From positions 2,542,001 through 2,606,000 of the forward strand of contig NW_026515482.1 in NCBI RefSeq assembly GCF_014898815.1: DNA of 64,000 bases, in the 5' to 3' direction. The translations under genes and the position numbers were made by a program. The notes beneath the pieces are model-generated. The model ran no database searches. It was not told the origin of the DNA and saw nothing but the letters and a program-made list of their open reading frames with translations. Shown piece by piece: positions 33,767-44,882 of the stretch (position 1 is its first letter; each line of letters begins with the position of its first letter). This DNA is from Panonychus citri (Eukaryota; Arthropoda; Arachnida; Trombidiformes; Tetranychidae).

Positions 33767-35044
33767 TTTGGAACAACTTATAAGAAAACAAAAGAGAAAA
33801 TCGAAAATCAAACAACCCCAATTGAAATAATAGTCGATCATCATTCCATCATCATATTGTTCACAAAGAAATGCAAATATATACAACAACCAACAGAAAA
33901 GAAAACCATCTAATATGTAAGAAATAATTCACAATCAACTTAATTACCAACATCATTAACACACCATCATCATCATCATCTTCATCTTCATCTTCATGTT
34001 TGCTCTTCTTCTTCGTCTTCTGGTTCCTTTGTTTTTTTTTCTTGATGTCTTAATCGCCGATCAATTGTAAACAAAGAAAACACATAATCATATTAATCAA
34101 GTCAAGGATAAAGTCCAAGATTTTTTTTTATTTGGTCTCAATCGTCGGCATCGAATGATGTCTCTGTTAGTTATACACATAATATAGTAATAACAAGAAC
34201 ACAACAACAACAACAGAAAACTAATTATACACAACAATCAAAGAGTAACAATTTTGCAACTCTTTGACAACAATTAACAAAAGTGTAATTGATAACATTT
34301 TTCCTCTTTTAAAATCAGAGCCTATGTTTTTTTGCTGGTTTGATTCTCAGATAAATTGAAGTGTCAATTGAAATATTTAAAAAAAAATTCTATGATTATT
34401 CGGATCAATAAAGAACTTCTGTTAAATTTCTCAGAATTAACATGAACTGTGTATCTTTTAAATTATTAAACAAGTTAAACCAAACCAAATCAAATCAAAT
34501 CAAATCAATTCTAATTCATTGGTTAATCTCTTCATCCCATTGGCAAGAAGAGTAAACCAATTCTCCTCAAAGAAAATCACTAATTCATCTCGATACAATT
34601 GAACAGAAAATTCCTCATAGACTAACCATCAGAGTAAAATGACTTGGAAATTAAATTTAATTGTAACAATTAATAGGCCAAGAAATTAGCCCCGTCTATC
34701 GGTGTGATAGGAATTTAGTCTCATTCAGCTGAGATTGGAAACTTGAACTTGTCAATTAACAAGAATCTCTCAATGTTTTCAACTGTCTTTCAATTAATTG
34801 TTACTATTTAAGACGAATAATGTTAATCAATGAACGGTGAACATGTTTAATTAAGCGAAATACAATTCGATTAAATCTCAATGTTCTTTTTTAGAAAAGA
34901 AAATTTTTTTTCTATTCTCTTTGTGTAGCTTTTTATGTTCATACGTAACTCTTAAGGTTTTTATTGTTTCCTCTTTTATTTGTTTTCTTTTGTCAATTTG
35001 ATTTCTGTTTAATTTATTAATTGTTTCATGTTAATCATATAATT
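33767..35044. other. Gap V-ATPase c'' / Staufen
   Basis: AT-rich 3'UTR with CAT/CTT trinucleotide runs (about 33965-34020), then the Staufen promoter and leader. A mini-ORF of four codons (ATGTTAATCATATAA, 35028-35042) ends two bases before the Staufen ATG. No gene was recognised. Confidence 0.5.
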
Positions 35045-37164
35045 ATGAATTCTTCTGGAGGAGAATTACTTTCTGGAATTGGTTTTTCCAATTTGTCTTC
35101 GAAAAATGTTTCTAATCAAGAAAATATAATTGATGGAAAAATGAACAACAATGATGATGATATGTTGGAAAATGGTGATGATAAAAGTAACCCAAATGAT
35201 GGATATTGTGCATTTAATAATAAGGAGAAAAGTCCAATGTGTTTGGTTAACGAATTGTGTCGTTTTAATTCAATTACCTGTCGATATGAGCTAATTGAGG
35301 AATCTGGTGCTCCTCATTCAAGAACATTCTCAGTTCTCCTGAGATTGGGCGATAAAGAGGAGTATCGGTCTTCCGCTCTTTCCATAAGAAAAGCTCAACA
35401 TGCAGCGGCTTCTTTGGCTCTTCAATCGACCAAATTTCCACAACCATCACCAAAATCGCAACGTAAAGTAGCCAAATGTAACTCACAATTAACACCAACA
35501 GTGGAATTAAATGTTTTGGCCATGAAACGAAGGGAACAAGTACAATATCATGTCTACGAACAACCCATAAGACCTAATCTTCTGTCAAATTTGATGTCCT
35601 TTCCATCATCAGTTTCTAATCAAATGACTTCCAATCCCGGTGATTTCCATAATTATCGTAATCTTTACAATCAAAGATTCCCTTTGATTAGAGGTGTGTG
35701 TACACCTTGGTATGTAGCGACAGTTATGGTTGGTGAGAGACAATTTTCCGGTAAAGGTAAAACAATTCAGATCGCTCGACATGCTGCCGCTGAAGAGGCT
35801 TTGAAAACCATTCGACAACTTCCCTTACCAACTACAACAGTCCCTGTAACTAATACAAATACACCAACACCGGTGGGATTATCATTGGTAGAAGTGGAAG
35901 ATGATGATGATGACAGTAAATCACCAGTTAGTATGATTTACGAGGCAGCAATGAAAAGAAAATACTTAGTACAATTTGATGTAATATCGGAATCTGGTCC
36001 TTCTCACATGCCCTGTTTTGTGATTAAATGTACCGTCGGTAATTACTCAGCCATGGGAAGAGGTGTTCGTAAAAAGACAGCCAAAAGACGAGCTGCAGCC
36101 GCAGTATTAGCTGAATTAGAGAGAAAGAACCACTTAATGTAACTTGTGGGCAATCGAAAACCACCCCTGTTGTTAACGATCCTAACAATTTGAATTCTTC
36201 CTCACCAACCAAAGAAAAATCTTCCACCGATCGGCTATCCAAGAAAAGAACCACCGGTAACAAAACGAACAAGAAAAAGAGAGACCAATCAGCCAAATTA
36301 GATGAGAAAGTCGATGATTTAGCCACAAGGCTTCACAATACAAAAATCTCATCACCAATGGATTCAGTTAATTGCCCAGTCTCCGAAATGATTACTTGCC
36401 AGTCAAATTCAATCACCAAAAGTAATCAACAATCAAAGGAATTGGCTGAAGGTGATGATGATGTGAAGTTGATTAAAACATCTTTCACATTGAATCCAAT
36501 TAGTCGACTTCTCCAATTACAAATGGCCAAAAAAGAGGACGAACCAAAGTTTAAATTAATATCGGAAGTTGATATTGAACACCGAAAGAAAGAATTTACT
36601 ATTCAATGTTCAATTAAAGCTCCAAAAAATTCGCGTTTTATCGCACCAACAATTAGCAACGAATTGATTACCTTTGGTTTTGGACCAAATAAAAGAATAG
36701 CTAAAAGAAACGCCGCTGATGAGATGCTTAACATTTTAGGCTATTCTTCATCATCTTCATCATCTTCATCTTCAACTACTTCCAGTTCATCGTCAGCATC
36801 ATCATCATCATCATCATTATCTCCAATCTTAAAGATGACAACTAATTCAACAACAGCTCAGAATGTTAATCAACAGGATGATCCAGAAATGAATCAAGTT
36901 AAATCTGATCTTAATAAAGAGCGTAGAGTCAAGTTCATGATGGATACAACAAATAATTCAAAGGATAACATTCAAGATCTTGATGAAAGATTGGAAAATC
37001 TTTCTGAATTAACTCAACAACAATTAATCTCACAATCTGATTCTCCAAACAAATATGGCCGACAAATAGCCCCTGGACTTTTATTCGTAATGAGTATGAA
37101 CCAGACCAACAGTAATTATCCAATACGATTAATGGATAACCAAAATGCTGTAGACAAACTATAG
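35045..37164 (+). CDS. stau: Staufen double-stranded RNA-binding protein (frame break)
   Basis: Binds structured mRNAs for localisation and decay. dsRBD1 is at residues about 65-130 (CRYELIEESGAPHSRTFSV ... RKAQHAAASLAL). dsRBD2 is split by a loop insertion of about 45 residues, as in insect Staufen (YATV-type strand WYVATVMVGERQFSGKGK). dsRBD3, the best conserved, is at about 305-370 (KSPVSMIYEAAMKR ... ESGPSHMPCFVIKC ... KKTAKRRAAAAVL). The first frame ends at a TAA (36140-36142), and Staufen continues in another frame (EPLNVTCGQ ... ) into dsRBD4 (NPISRLLQLQMAKK ... GPNKRIAKRNAADEMLNILG), a poly-Ser tract and RQIAPGLL. One missing base in the A/G-rich run around 36121-36130 would restore a single protein of about 705 residues. 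No intron fits, so the break is an assembly error or a real mutation. Confidence 0.88.
36745..36825 (+). repeat. TCA/TCT trinucleotide tract (poly-Ser in Staufen)
   Basis: In-frame serine-codon repeats lie just after dsRBD4. The tract is probably length-variable. Confidence 0.85.
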
Positions 37165-37979
37165 ACTTAATTAAATTAAATATCACAAGTTAAAACAATC
37201 TAAACCTGAATAATTAAAATCCATGTTTACTCTTAATTTATCGGATCACAAAAAAAATTAAATCTACAACAATTTACCATAATTTTTATTCAACGAAACG
37301 TAATCACTGAAGAGGATAAAAATGAAACTCAAGCCAAAGAATTAAAAAAATTCAATTCCGTGATTTCGATTGAGGAATAAATTAATTGGATCCTTAAAAT
37401 AGATCAACATTAAAATGGAATATGATTAATAAGAAATGAGTCATTTAATTGTTGAATTAAAAGTTAACCTTACCTTTTGATTGAGTTCTAATGTCTGATT
37501 GTTGCCATGGAACCAAAATAAATGAATACTAATTAAAACAAGAAAACAATTTAACTGATCAACAGGTGAGAAGATAAAGTTTAATGACGATTATTGATTG
37601 TAAACCATTGAATAAATAGACAGAGAGTTGGACGTAAATTAAACGTTAATCACAATTTGTACAGTTGATATTTAACCAATAAACTTTAATTGTCGAATAA
37701 CAATTAACCTTTGAGTGCGTTGTTTTCTATTCGTTAAAAATCAAACTTATCATCTCAATCTCTTGTATTTAAGCTTAAGTTCATTTGTAATTTAGACTCA
37801 TTTTCCTTTGAACGTTGATTGATTAACGTTAAATTCTAATTGTTTGATAAATTCTATTGAAGTAAGTAGCAATTAATTAACTGTGTTCCTTTGTTTTAAA
37901 ATATTTACATCATTTATTTTAAATTTTTGAACCAATTCGTTTTCCTGTTCTTTTTTCGTGTTTAGACTTCACTCTCGTC
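37165..37979. other. Gap Staufen / secreted protein
   Basis: Holds the Staufen 3'UTR and an AT-rich upstream region. No gene, RNA or repeat was recognised. Confidence 0.5.
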
Positions 37980-38805
37980 ATGATTAAAATGATCACTTTG
38001 ATATTTATTTCACTGGTTGTTGGCACTTTTGGTGACTCGATTAATCGTGCCAAACGGGGAATGGATGGAGTAACGAGTGGAAACACCCCCGGAACGAGTG
38101 GCATGGCCCCAATGACCTGGGGGTATATGCCTATGGGGCCAGATCCCAACGCCATAATGAAAAACGCAATGGATATGATTAAAAGTAAGTTCCTTCATAA
38201 TTATCTTTGAATCAAGTGAATTTAAGAAGAAAAATGCAACAATTCAAAGTGAATTTGTTTAAAATGAAAAGTTTTCTCTCGAACTACAATCTTAACTTTC
38301 CTCAAGATCTTGATTGGTTTTAATTTTCTTTTCTGAATTTAAAGATATTCAAGATCAGATCAAGGAAACAAATAAGCAACAAGAATGTGTCCCAACCAAT
38401 GTGACCACTGAACATGCTAAACTCGGCGATCAAAATATCACGATGACTAAAACGCTTTGTAAAATCAATGGAACCGACCAGACCTATGAAAAGACTACAA
38501 TGACGAGCTCCAGTGATGGTTCAAATTCTGGTTCGAGCTCAACTTCCACTTCAGGTACTGGTTCAACTTCTGGTTCGAATACAAGTTACAATTCTAACTC
38601 ATCACCACGCTCAAGTTCCGCTTCAAGCACTGGCCCAAACTCCGGGGCAATGGCCGCTTCATCTGCTGGCTCAGGGTAAGTTAAATGTTAACAATTTAAT
38701 TGTTCAAAATGAAATCTAATTCTAAAGTAAATTCATCGATCAGTTGAAAAACTAATTTCTATTTCTCCTTTTCAATGAATTAGGGTGCAATGGCCTCAGC
38801 TATGA
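37980..38805 (+). CDS. Secreted Ser/Thr-rich protein of unknown function
   Basis: I do not recognise this family. Exons 37980-38184, 38345-38675 and 38784-38805 make about 185 residues. A signal peptide (MIKMITLIFISLVVGTFG) is followed by INRAKRG, a furin-type RAKR site, so a propeptide may be removed. The middle has Met/Pro/Gly-rich sequence (GMAPMTWGYMPMGPD), then two Cys (QQECVP and TLCKING) with N-x-T sequons. The C-terminal half of exon 2 is a Ser/Thr/Gly-rich, probably O-glycosylated or structural tail. The third exon is tiny and its reading is uncertain: strict GT-AG splicing gives GVQWPQL, while the adjacent frame (AMASAMSK) continues the composition of exon 2 better. The type suggests cuticle, saliva or silk-associated protein, but that is inference. 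Confidence 0.6.
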
Positions 38806-39593
38806 GCAAATAAATCAAGGAAACAATTTAAATTCATCAACGTGGTTAATAATTATCTGATTTTCTTAATTGTTAATCAATTGAAAGCTCGACATGAGAT
38901 CTTCTTGTAAAACATTTTGTTTCAGTTTTAATTGAAAACCTCTTGAATTGTACCTGATACTTGTCATCAGAAAACTTTTAAGCAAATAAATGATGTTAAT
39001 TAAAAACTAATCCAACTAATTGTTTATCATTTAAAACTTTTAATTTACCTTCATGATTATTGACAATCATCAATTTGATCAAATAAACTGGTTGCCGTTA
39101 TTTAAATGGTTGATTAAAATGCAAACAATACTTCATCACATGTATTTAAAATAATTAGGATAAAGATTGTAAATTTATAACAATTAGTTAATCAGACAAT
39201 TATTACATGAGATCAAATTTTCATTATCATAATTGTTGTAAAATTATTTTATTAATAAATTGTGAGTTTCCCAATTGTTTTGATAATCAGGTAATTAATT
39301 GGAAGCAGACAATTACAATTAAATCTAATAGAAAATGATAACAATTAATTTAAATTGTTGTAAACTATTAAAAGAGATGCGGATGAAAATTAATAATAAA
39401 ATGTTGAAATGGGAAAACCAGTGAGTTAATCAAATTGTAACAATTTGATGATTTTTTTTTCTCAACTCGCTTAATTGTCACTCTAATTGTAACAATGAAG
39501 GCAAGTTGACAATCAAATGAAAATTAATGAAACAACAATTAACAGTAAATCAAATGTATCCAAATCATTTACAACTTAGTGAAATAATCAAAG
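38806..39593. other. Gap between two secreted-protein genes
   Basis: Very AT-rich, with many ATTAA/TTAAT words. It includes the 3'UTR of the upstream gene; nothing else was recognised. Confidence 0.5.
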
Positions 39594-40309
39594 ATGAAAT
39601 TATGGGTAAGTCTTAATTTTAATCGCAATGATTTTCAATTAATGATTAACTAATTGTTTCTCATACAACTGATTAGATTATAATCATTTCCATAACAAAT
39701 TCAATCAGATTAATTGATTGTGATTATTACGGTGCGGGTTTCCCACTTCGAAGACCAATCGAAATGCCAACTTACATTCGATATAAAAAAATACCCATCG
39801 GCTATTTGAACCCAGAATACGTTCATAGATTTCATAGTGGTCACTTCGGTGGACAAGGGAGCGGCCATGGAGACAGCGGTGGACACAGTGGTAACAGTGC
39901 TCATGGTGCTCACGGTGGGACTCACGGTGGGGATGACGATAGTGAACACGACGATGACCACAGTGATAACAACGGTGGTTTGGTTCAGCGATATTTAGGA
40001 TTTTTAACTCCCGCTTCGCATCGAGGTTCAGGTCACTCTTTTTTCTCGAATCGTTTTCAAAGTTCCCATGAAAGTGACCAAAATGACCACAATAACCACA
40101 ATGACCACAATGACCACGGGGGACACGATGTTGGTCATCGGGGTGGTTCAAGTTTCCAATTTGAAAATAATTCCAATAATCGGCAACATGGTAACTCGAA
40201 TCAACATAATTCTGATCGTTACACTGGTCTACTCGGAATTAGATTTAATCGGTTTAATTTGTTTCGTCGACCCTCTGGTAAGAGTTTATTGGATCGAATC
40301 GTTGGATAA
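39594..40309 (+). CDS. Secreted His/Gly/Asp-rich protein with 12-base first coding exon
   Basis: I do not recognise this family. The first coding exon is only 39594-39605 (MKLW), spliced by GTAAG to 39677-40309. The join creates a signal peptide, MKLWIIIISITNSIRL, ahead of DCDYYGAGFPLRRPIEMP. The mature chain (about 195 residues) is rich in His, Gly, Asp, Ser and Asn, with repeated GGHSGNSAHGAHGG-type and NDHNNHNDHNDHGG-type segments. It ends with a basic, aromatic tail (RFNRFNLFRRPSGKSLL). Such His-Gly-Asp repeats could bind metal ions or form a secreted matrix; this is inference. Reverse-strand frames here are shadows of the repeats. The neighbour at 37980 is another secreted protein of unknown type. 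Confidence 0.65.
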
Positions 40310-40665
40310 TTAATCTAATTAAATTTGCTACTTAAAATTTTATTTGCTTGTGAAAATGATTAACTTTAATCAATATTTTGTTTCGATTTAAAATTAGTTT
40401 ATTTTTAAAGCATTAAAATGCAACGAAAAAAACAAATTCTTTTTTTTCTTAATCATTTAATTAAACATCGATTGATCAAACAATCAGGTTAATAGAGAGA
40501 GAGATAGAGATGCTTGTCAAAAAAAAGAAGAGTTTATATAAAAGTTAATTAGTTGTTTTGATAAAATTTTCTCTGGATGTGATGTGAGTATGAATCGGAA
40601 ATTTTGAGTTGTAATTAAAACTTTTACAATGTGGTTTTGTTTCTGGTGGTTAAATAGGATGATTA

Positions 40666-43616
40666 TTATTTGGTTTTGTGTGGAGATGATTGAATCATTG
40701 TTTCGACGTCATTGAAAATGACCTGAGCTCCTCCGGCAGAGCTTGGGATTACTTCACCTTTGTAAACTCGAGTCTCAATATCTCCATCGGCATCGGCAAT
40801 GTGAGTGGTAATCGCATATTTGGATGCACGTCTCAAGTCAGCTGGTTCCATGTCTTTTAAATTAGTGATCGATTTTTTGTTTTTAATCTTTGCTTTCAGA
40901 ACTGTTCCCATGTCAAGTTCATTTTGGTCTCGGTGATCAATCCATTTCTCATTTCCAGTTGAAAGAGATCGAATGTGCCTCGGGTTAATTACCGGCATAC
41001 CAGGAGTTGACTTAGTTCGAAGGCGATTATCATTATTTTCTGCAGCAAATTCGTAAGTAGGAATAATGGATGGAGTGCACATCATTGAAGTTCCAGGTTC
41101 AGATGCAAGTTTCATTCGTTTAGACGAGGATGGAGTTGAGGTCTTTTCAGGTGTGGCAATAGACGCAGTTCGAGTGGTTGATTCAGGCATACTGGGTCTT
41201 CGTAAATGTCCAATGCCACTGACCGCACTTCCGCCAGTACCATTATTGTTATTGTGACCATTTTGATTTGTTTTAGTTCCGGTGTTAGGGGTTGTTGGGT
41301 TCATGTTTGGATACATGGAGTCCCAATATTCACGGAAAACTCCCCAATCCGAATTGTCAGCGGTCAATATTTCCTTGACCAGATGCATTTTCTCTTTGGT
41401 CAAACATTGTTCTCGCTCAAGTTGAGCTTGTTTTTCTCGTAAAACTTTCTCGAAAACTCGTTTCAGTCTTTCCTTTTCTCGGGCGATCTTTTCTTGGGTT
41501 GCAGCTTTAGTTAATTCACATCGAATATCAGCGTGATCAAGAGCTTGATTCTTTTGGTCAAGTTTCTCTTCTACTTCGCGTAAATGTCTTTCTAAACTGT
41601 AAATCTTTCTCATGTATTCCTCTTGTTCACCTTCTAATAAGCTACACTTGGATTCCAATTTTTTCATTTGATCTTCTCGAACCTCTAAATCATTTCTAAT
41701 TATTTTCAATTGTTGCTTGGTTAGCATATTTTCACTCTCAGCAGAGATAAGATTCTCACGGAATAACATTTCTAAAAAGAAAATAGATAAAATTAGAAAT
41801 ATCATAATAATCAGGATAAATAATAGAAGAGTAAAAAGTAACTTACGTTTTGCACGAACGTTTTCAAAATGTCGAAGACAATTTTTCTTTCTCAATTCCA
41901 ATATTTCAATCAGATCGGTCAATTGTTTACGATCTTTAAAGTCAACACTCTGAAAGTAAAAAATTACAAATGAGATGAAACAAAAGTAAATGACACAAAA
42001 AAGTCTCCAACTATTGGAAAGATTTAACTTACAGAGAACGCAGGTAAAGATGGACCAATAGTGGTCACAGCCGAAGATGAATCGCTTTTCGGGAATGGAA
42101 TGAATTTAGGAGATGCATATGGATGAGGCATTTTAAGGTGAAAGGGTATATCTTCAGCTCGGTTAATCATAACTTCTTGTGCTGTTTCAGCAAATTTCAT
42201 CACATGCTGTAAGAAATAAACATTAGTCGTTGATGTAAAATCAAGTTAATTAGTTGTAAATGATACTTACAAGTGTCTCATCAAAATCTGCAGCACCAGG
42301 ATTCACACAAATGATCATCTTGATTTTTCCTTCACCTTCGAAGTAGCTTTTAAATAGATGAGTTAGTTTATTGTCTCGATAAGGAATCATTTTATTCATT
42401 CCATATTTTTGATTTTCTCTAAGTAGCTCGATACATGTTCTAAGAGCCATCAAAGAATTGTTTATGTTTCCGGCTTCTCTTAATCGTTCACCGGTATTTT
42501 GAGTTCGAGTGGTACGTTCACTTCCAGCAAGATCAACCAAAGAAAGTTGACTAATTGTCACATATTTACTATCAGGAATAACTTCACCATCAGAATCTAA
42601 AGGTGATTGAACAAGTTTGATGTTGAAAACTGAATGACTTCGACTTGATTCAGTGTTCAAAGCTGTATGGGCCATCCTACGGCGACGAACTCCCTTGACA
42701 AAAAGGTTAAATGCTTCGTCGGAAGATTGGACTTCAATCTCTTTTGCATTCCAAACGAAAACTTTTTTCCTTTTATCTTCCCTTAAAACTTTAGACTGAG
42801 GTTGTCTTCTTTCAAGACTATCAGCAAAAATTTCATCATCAAGAAGATCATAAATATAATTGTTGTAAATTTCAACATATGAGACAAAAACAGCGAAACC
42901 ATTTCCTTTAGAATCCAAGTCAATTTTAGTTGTGTCTCGATTTCGTGATTGCCATTCTTTTAGATCATCGTTTTCTTTTCTTTTCATTGGAGTTGCAGAG
43001 GGTGTTCGAGTTACTTGCTTGTACTTTTGCCATTCAATTAAAGCATCAGGTGGTGATCGAACTTTGAAACCATTTGCTCCATCAGGACTGAAAGTAAACT
43101 TCCGGCACAATTGATCATCAAGACTGTTGAATAATATATCAAGGGTTCGAGGTAGAATACCACTTTCATTGGGATTTCCAGTTAAAGTATATGTTTTACC
43201 AGATGAGGTAGTACCATAAGTAAAGAGAAGACCTTGGAGATAAAGAAAAGATAAGTAAAAGTTAAAATGGAAGAAATGACCAAAAGGTAAAAAAGAAAAG
43301 AATTTAAAAACTTACCATTTTTACCATGGATCAAGGATTTCAACAAAGGAAAACCAACCTTTTCAAACAGTTCGGTTTGGGTGGTAGATTCAGGGAATAC
43401 ACTTCTGAATGTAAAGAAAGAACCCAATTTACCAATTCCAATTGGAGTTAATTTAATTGTAGTCTCATTATATTTTCTAACACAAATTGGATCATTAGTA
43501 TTCCTGAGAGGTCGAAGTCTACAATAAACTTCAACCGGATCTTTATTACACTTTCTTGGTGTTACGGGTGTCATTTTAACCGGTGTGGTTAAACACCTAT
43601 TGTTACCTTGAAACAT
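40666..43616 (-). CDS. KIF23: Kinesin-6 KIF23 / Pavarotti (MKLP1)
   Basis: The motor subunit of centralspindlin, which bundles central-spindle microtubules for cytokinesis. Exons: 43316-43616, 42271-43232, 42033-42206, 41847-41949, 40666-41771; 881 residues with consistent phases. The motor domain opens PVEVYCRLRPLR. The P-loop is YGTTSSGKTYT at about 106-116, switch I has NTESSRSHSVF and switch II has LSLVDLAGSER. The loop insertion near residues 160-210 is typical of kinesin-6. After the neck come coiled-coil stretches in exons 4-5. A C-terminal block (LGTVL-type MGTVLKAKIKNKKS, then DADGDIETRVYKGEV, GGAQVIFNDVETM) is the KIF23 tail that binds ARF6 and membranes. Start at the ATG at 43614-43616. 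A CTCF-like site lies 184 bases upstream. Confidence 0.94.
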
Positions 43617-44882
43617 TACAATAGCAATTCAATCAATCAATAAATCAATAAATTTAAAAACAAATCAAAATGACAGACAATTAAATGAAACAATAATAAA
43701 TGTTTGCCGTTGGAAAGTTAAACTTGTGAAAACAAAAAAGATTTTGATTCAAAAATTTGTCGCTTTCAATGTGATTGGTTGAAATTCCATCGAAAGTGCT
43801 GCCATCTGTTGTTCGACCATCGATTAGGCGCCATTGAAAAAGAAAAGAAAGAAAATTTTTTCTCTTAAAAATTAATTGACAAAATTTTACTTTAATCTTA
43901 ATCTCAGCTTTTAATTGTTGATTTTTTGGATAATACAAATGTTAATCTGTTTTGTTCAAATTCTTAAATTTTTTTCCCTCCACCATTATCAGGATAATTA
44001 ATCAAAGTGGAAAAAGTGTCCAGTTGTTAATTAGAGTAATTTAAAAGAAATTTATTCTTTTTTGCTGAAATTAAATTTCTTTTGATGATTAACATGAAGT
44101 TTCTTAATATCAGTTGATATTTGTTGGGAAGAAAATGTTAATCTGATCAGTTTGGTGATTGATTTTCTTTTTACTTGGAATTTGTGTTCAATGTGAACAG
44201 AGAGACAAATGGAGAGAAACTAAAAAAAGAGAAAAGACAAAACTTGTTATGAAAGATAAAAAAAGAAAGAGCAAATCAGCTGATAAATTTGCTTCTTTTT
44301 CATTGATGAGATACTTTTGTGTCTTTTCAACCATTTTTTTTTCTTTCTCTTCTTCAAACAATTAAATTCCATTGTTAATGATGACTTTTAATTGCTGCTC
44401 ATTTTAATCCGTAATTCCAATTGTGTGCTCAATCCACTACCAAGGGGAAAAAACATCCTAATCTATTAACTAGATAATCACTTGATAGAGATAAATGTTG
44501 AACAATATCTTTTATCAATTCTATTTCAACAATATAATTTTCTATCTTGTTTCTCTCTTCTTTGTCATCTTCAATTCTAATTATTAGAATTCCATGTGTT
44601 CATTTTGACGACGTTTAAATATATTCTATGTTTGTTATCTAAATTGTGAACAATCTCTCAATCATCGTGCTCATCAAAAGACATTCTATCCTGTTACTCA
44701 ATCCCCGGAGAATTTTGGAAAGACATTCATGTATTAATAATCTATTCTATTCTCTTTCATCATCTCTATATCTTTCTCTCTCTCTCTCATCCTTCCTCAT
44801 AATTTGTTCTCTTCTGTGATAATTGAGACAAAGAATTTGCCATTAATTGAAAGGATCCAATCATCATTTAAATGACACAAGG
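43617..44882. other. Divergent gap KIF23 / MAN1B1
   Basis: AT-rich intergenic sequence with a CTCF-like element at 43800-43807 and a TC microsatellite near 44770-44790. Several 60-90 codon frames here have biased Lys/Phe-rich composition and look spurious. Confidence 0.5.
43800..43807 (-). promoter_or_regulatory. CTCF-like motif ACAACAGATGGCAGC
   Basis: On the minus strand ACAACAGATGGCAG fits the CTCF core pattern; it is 184 bases upstream of the KIF23 start. Confidence 0.4.

Noticed and set aside
34680..34760. Possible tRNA or structured RNA near 34700
   Set aside because: Short inverted matches only; no cloverleaf, anticodon arm or internal promoter boxes could be assembled.
36121..36195. 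Programmed ribosomal frameshift in Staufen
   Set aside because: No recognisable slippery site with a downstream structure was identified, and a similar indel-type break occurs in HEATR5B, so consensus error is the simpler explanation.
39705..40151. Minus-strand His/Cys-rich 148-codon frame
   Set aside because: It is the shadow of the His/Gly/Asp repeats of the plus-strand gene, which has a signal peptide and splice signals.
44159..44365. Lys/Arg-rich 68-codon frame in the KIF23/MAN1B1 gap
   Set aside because: Low-complexity composition, no family resemblance, no splice context.
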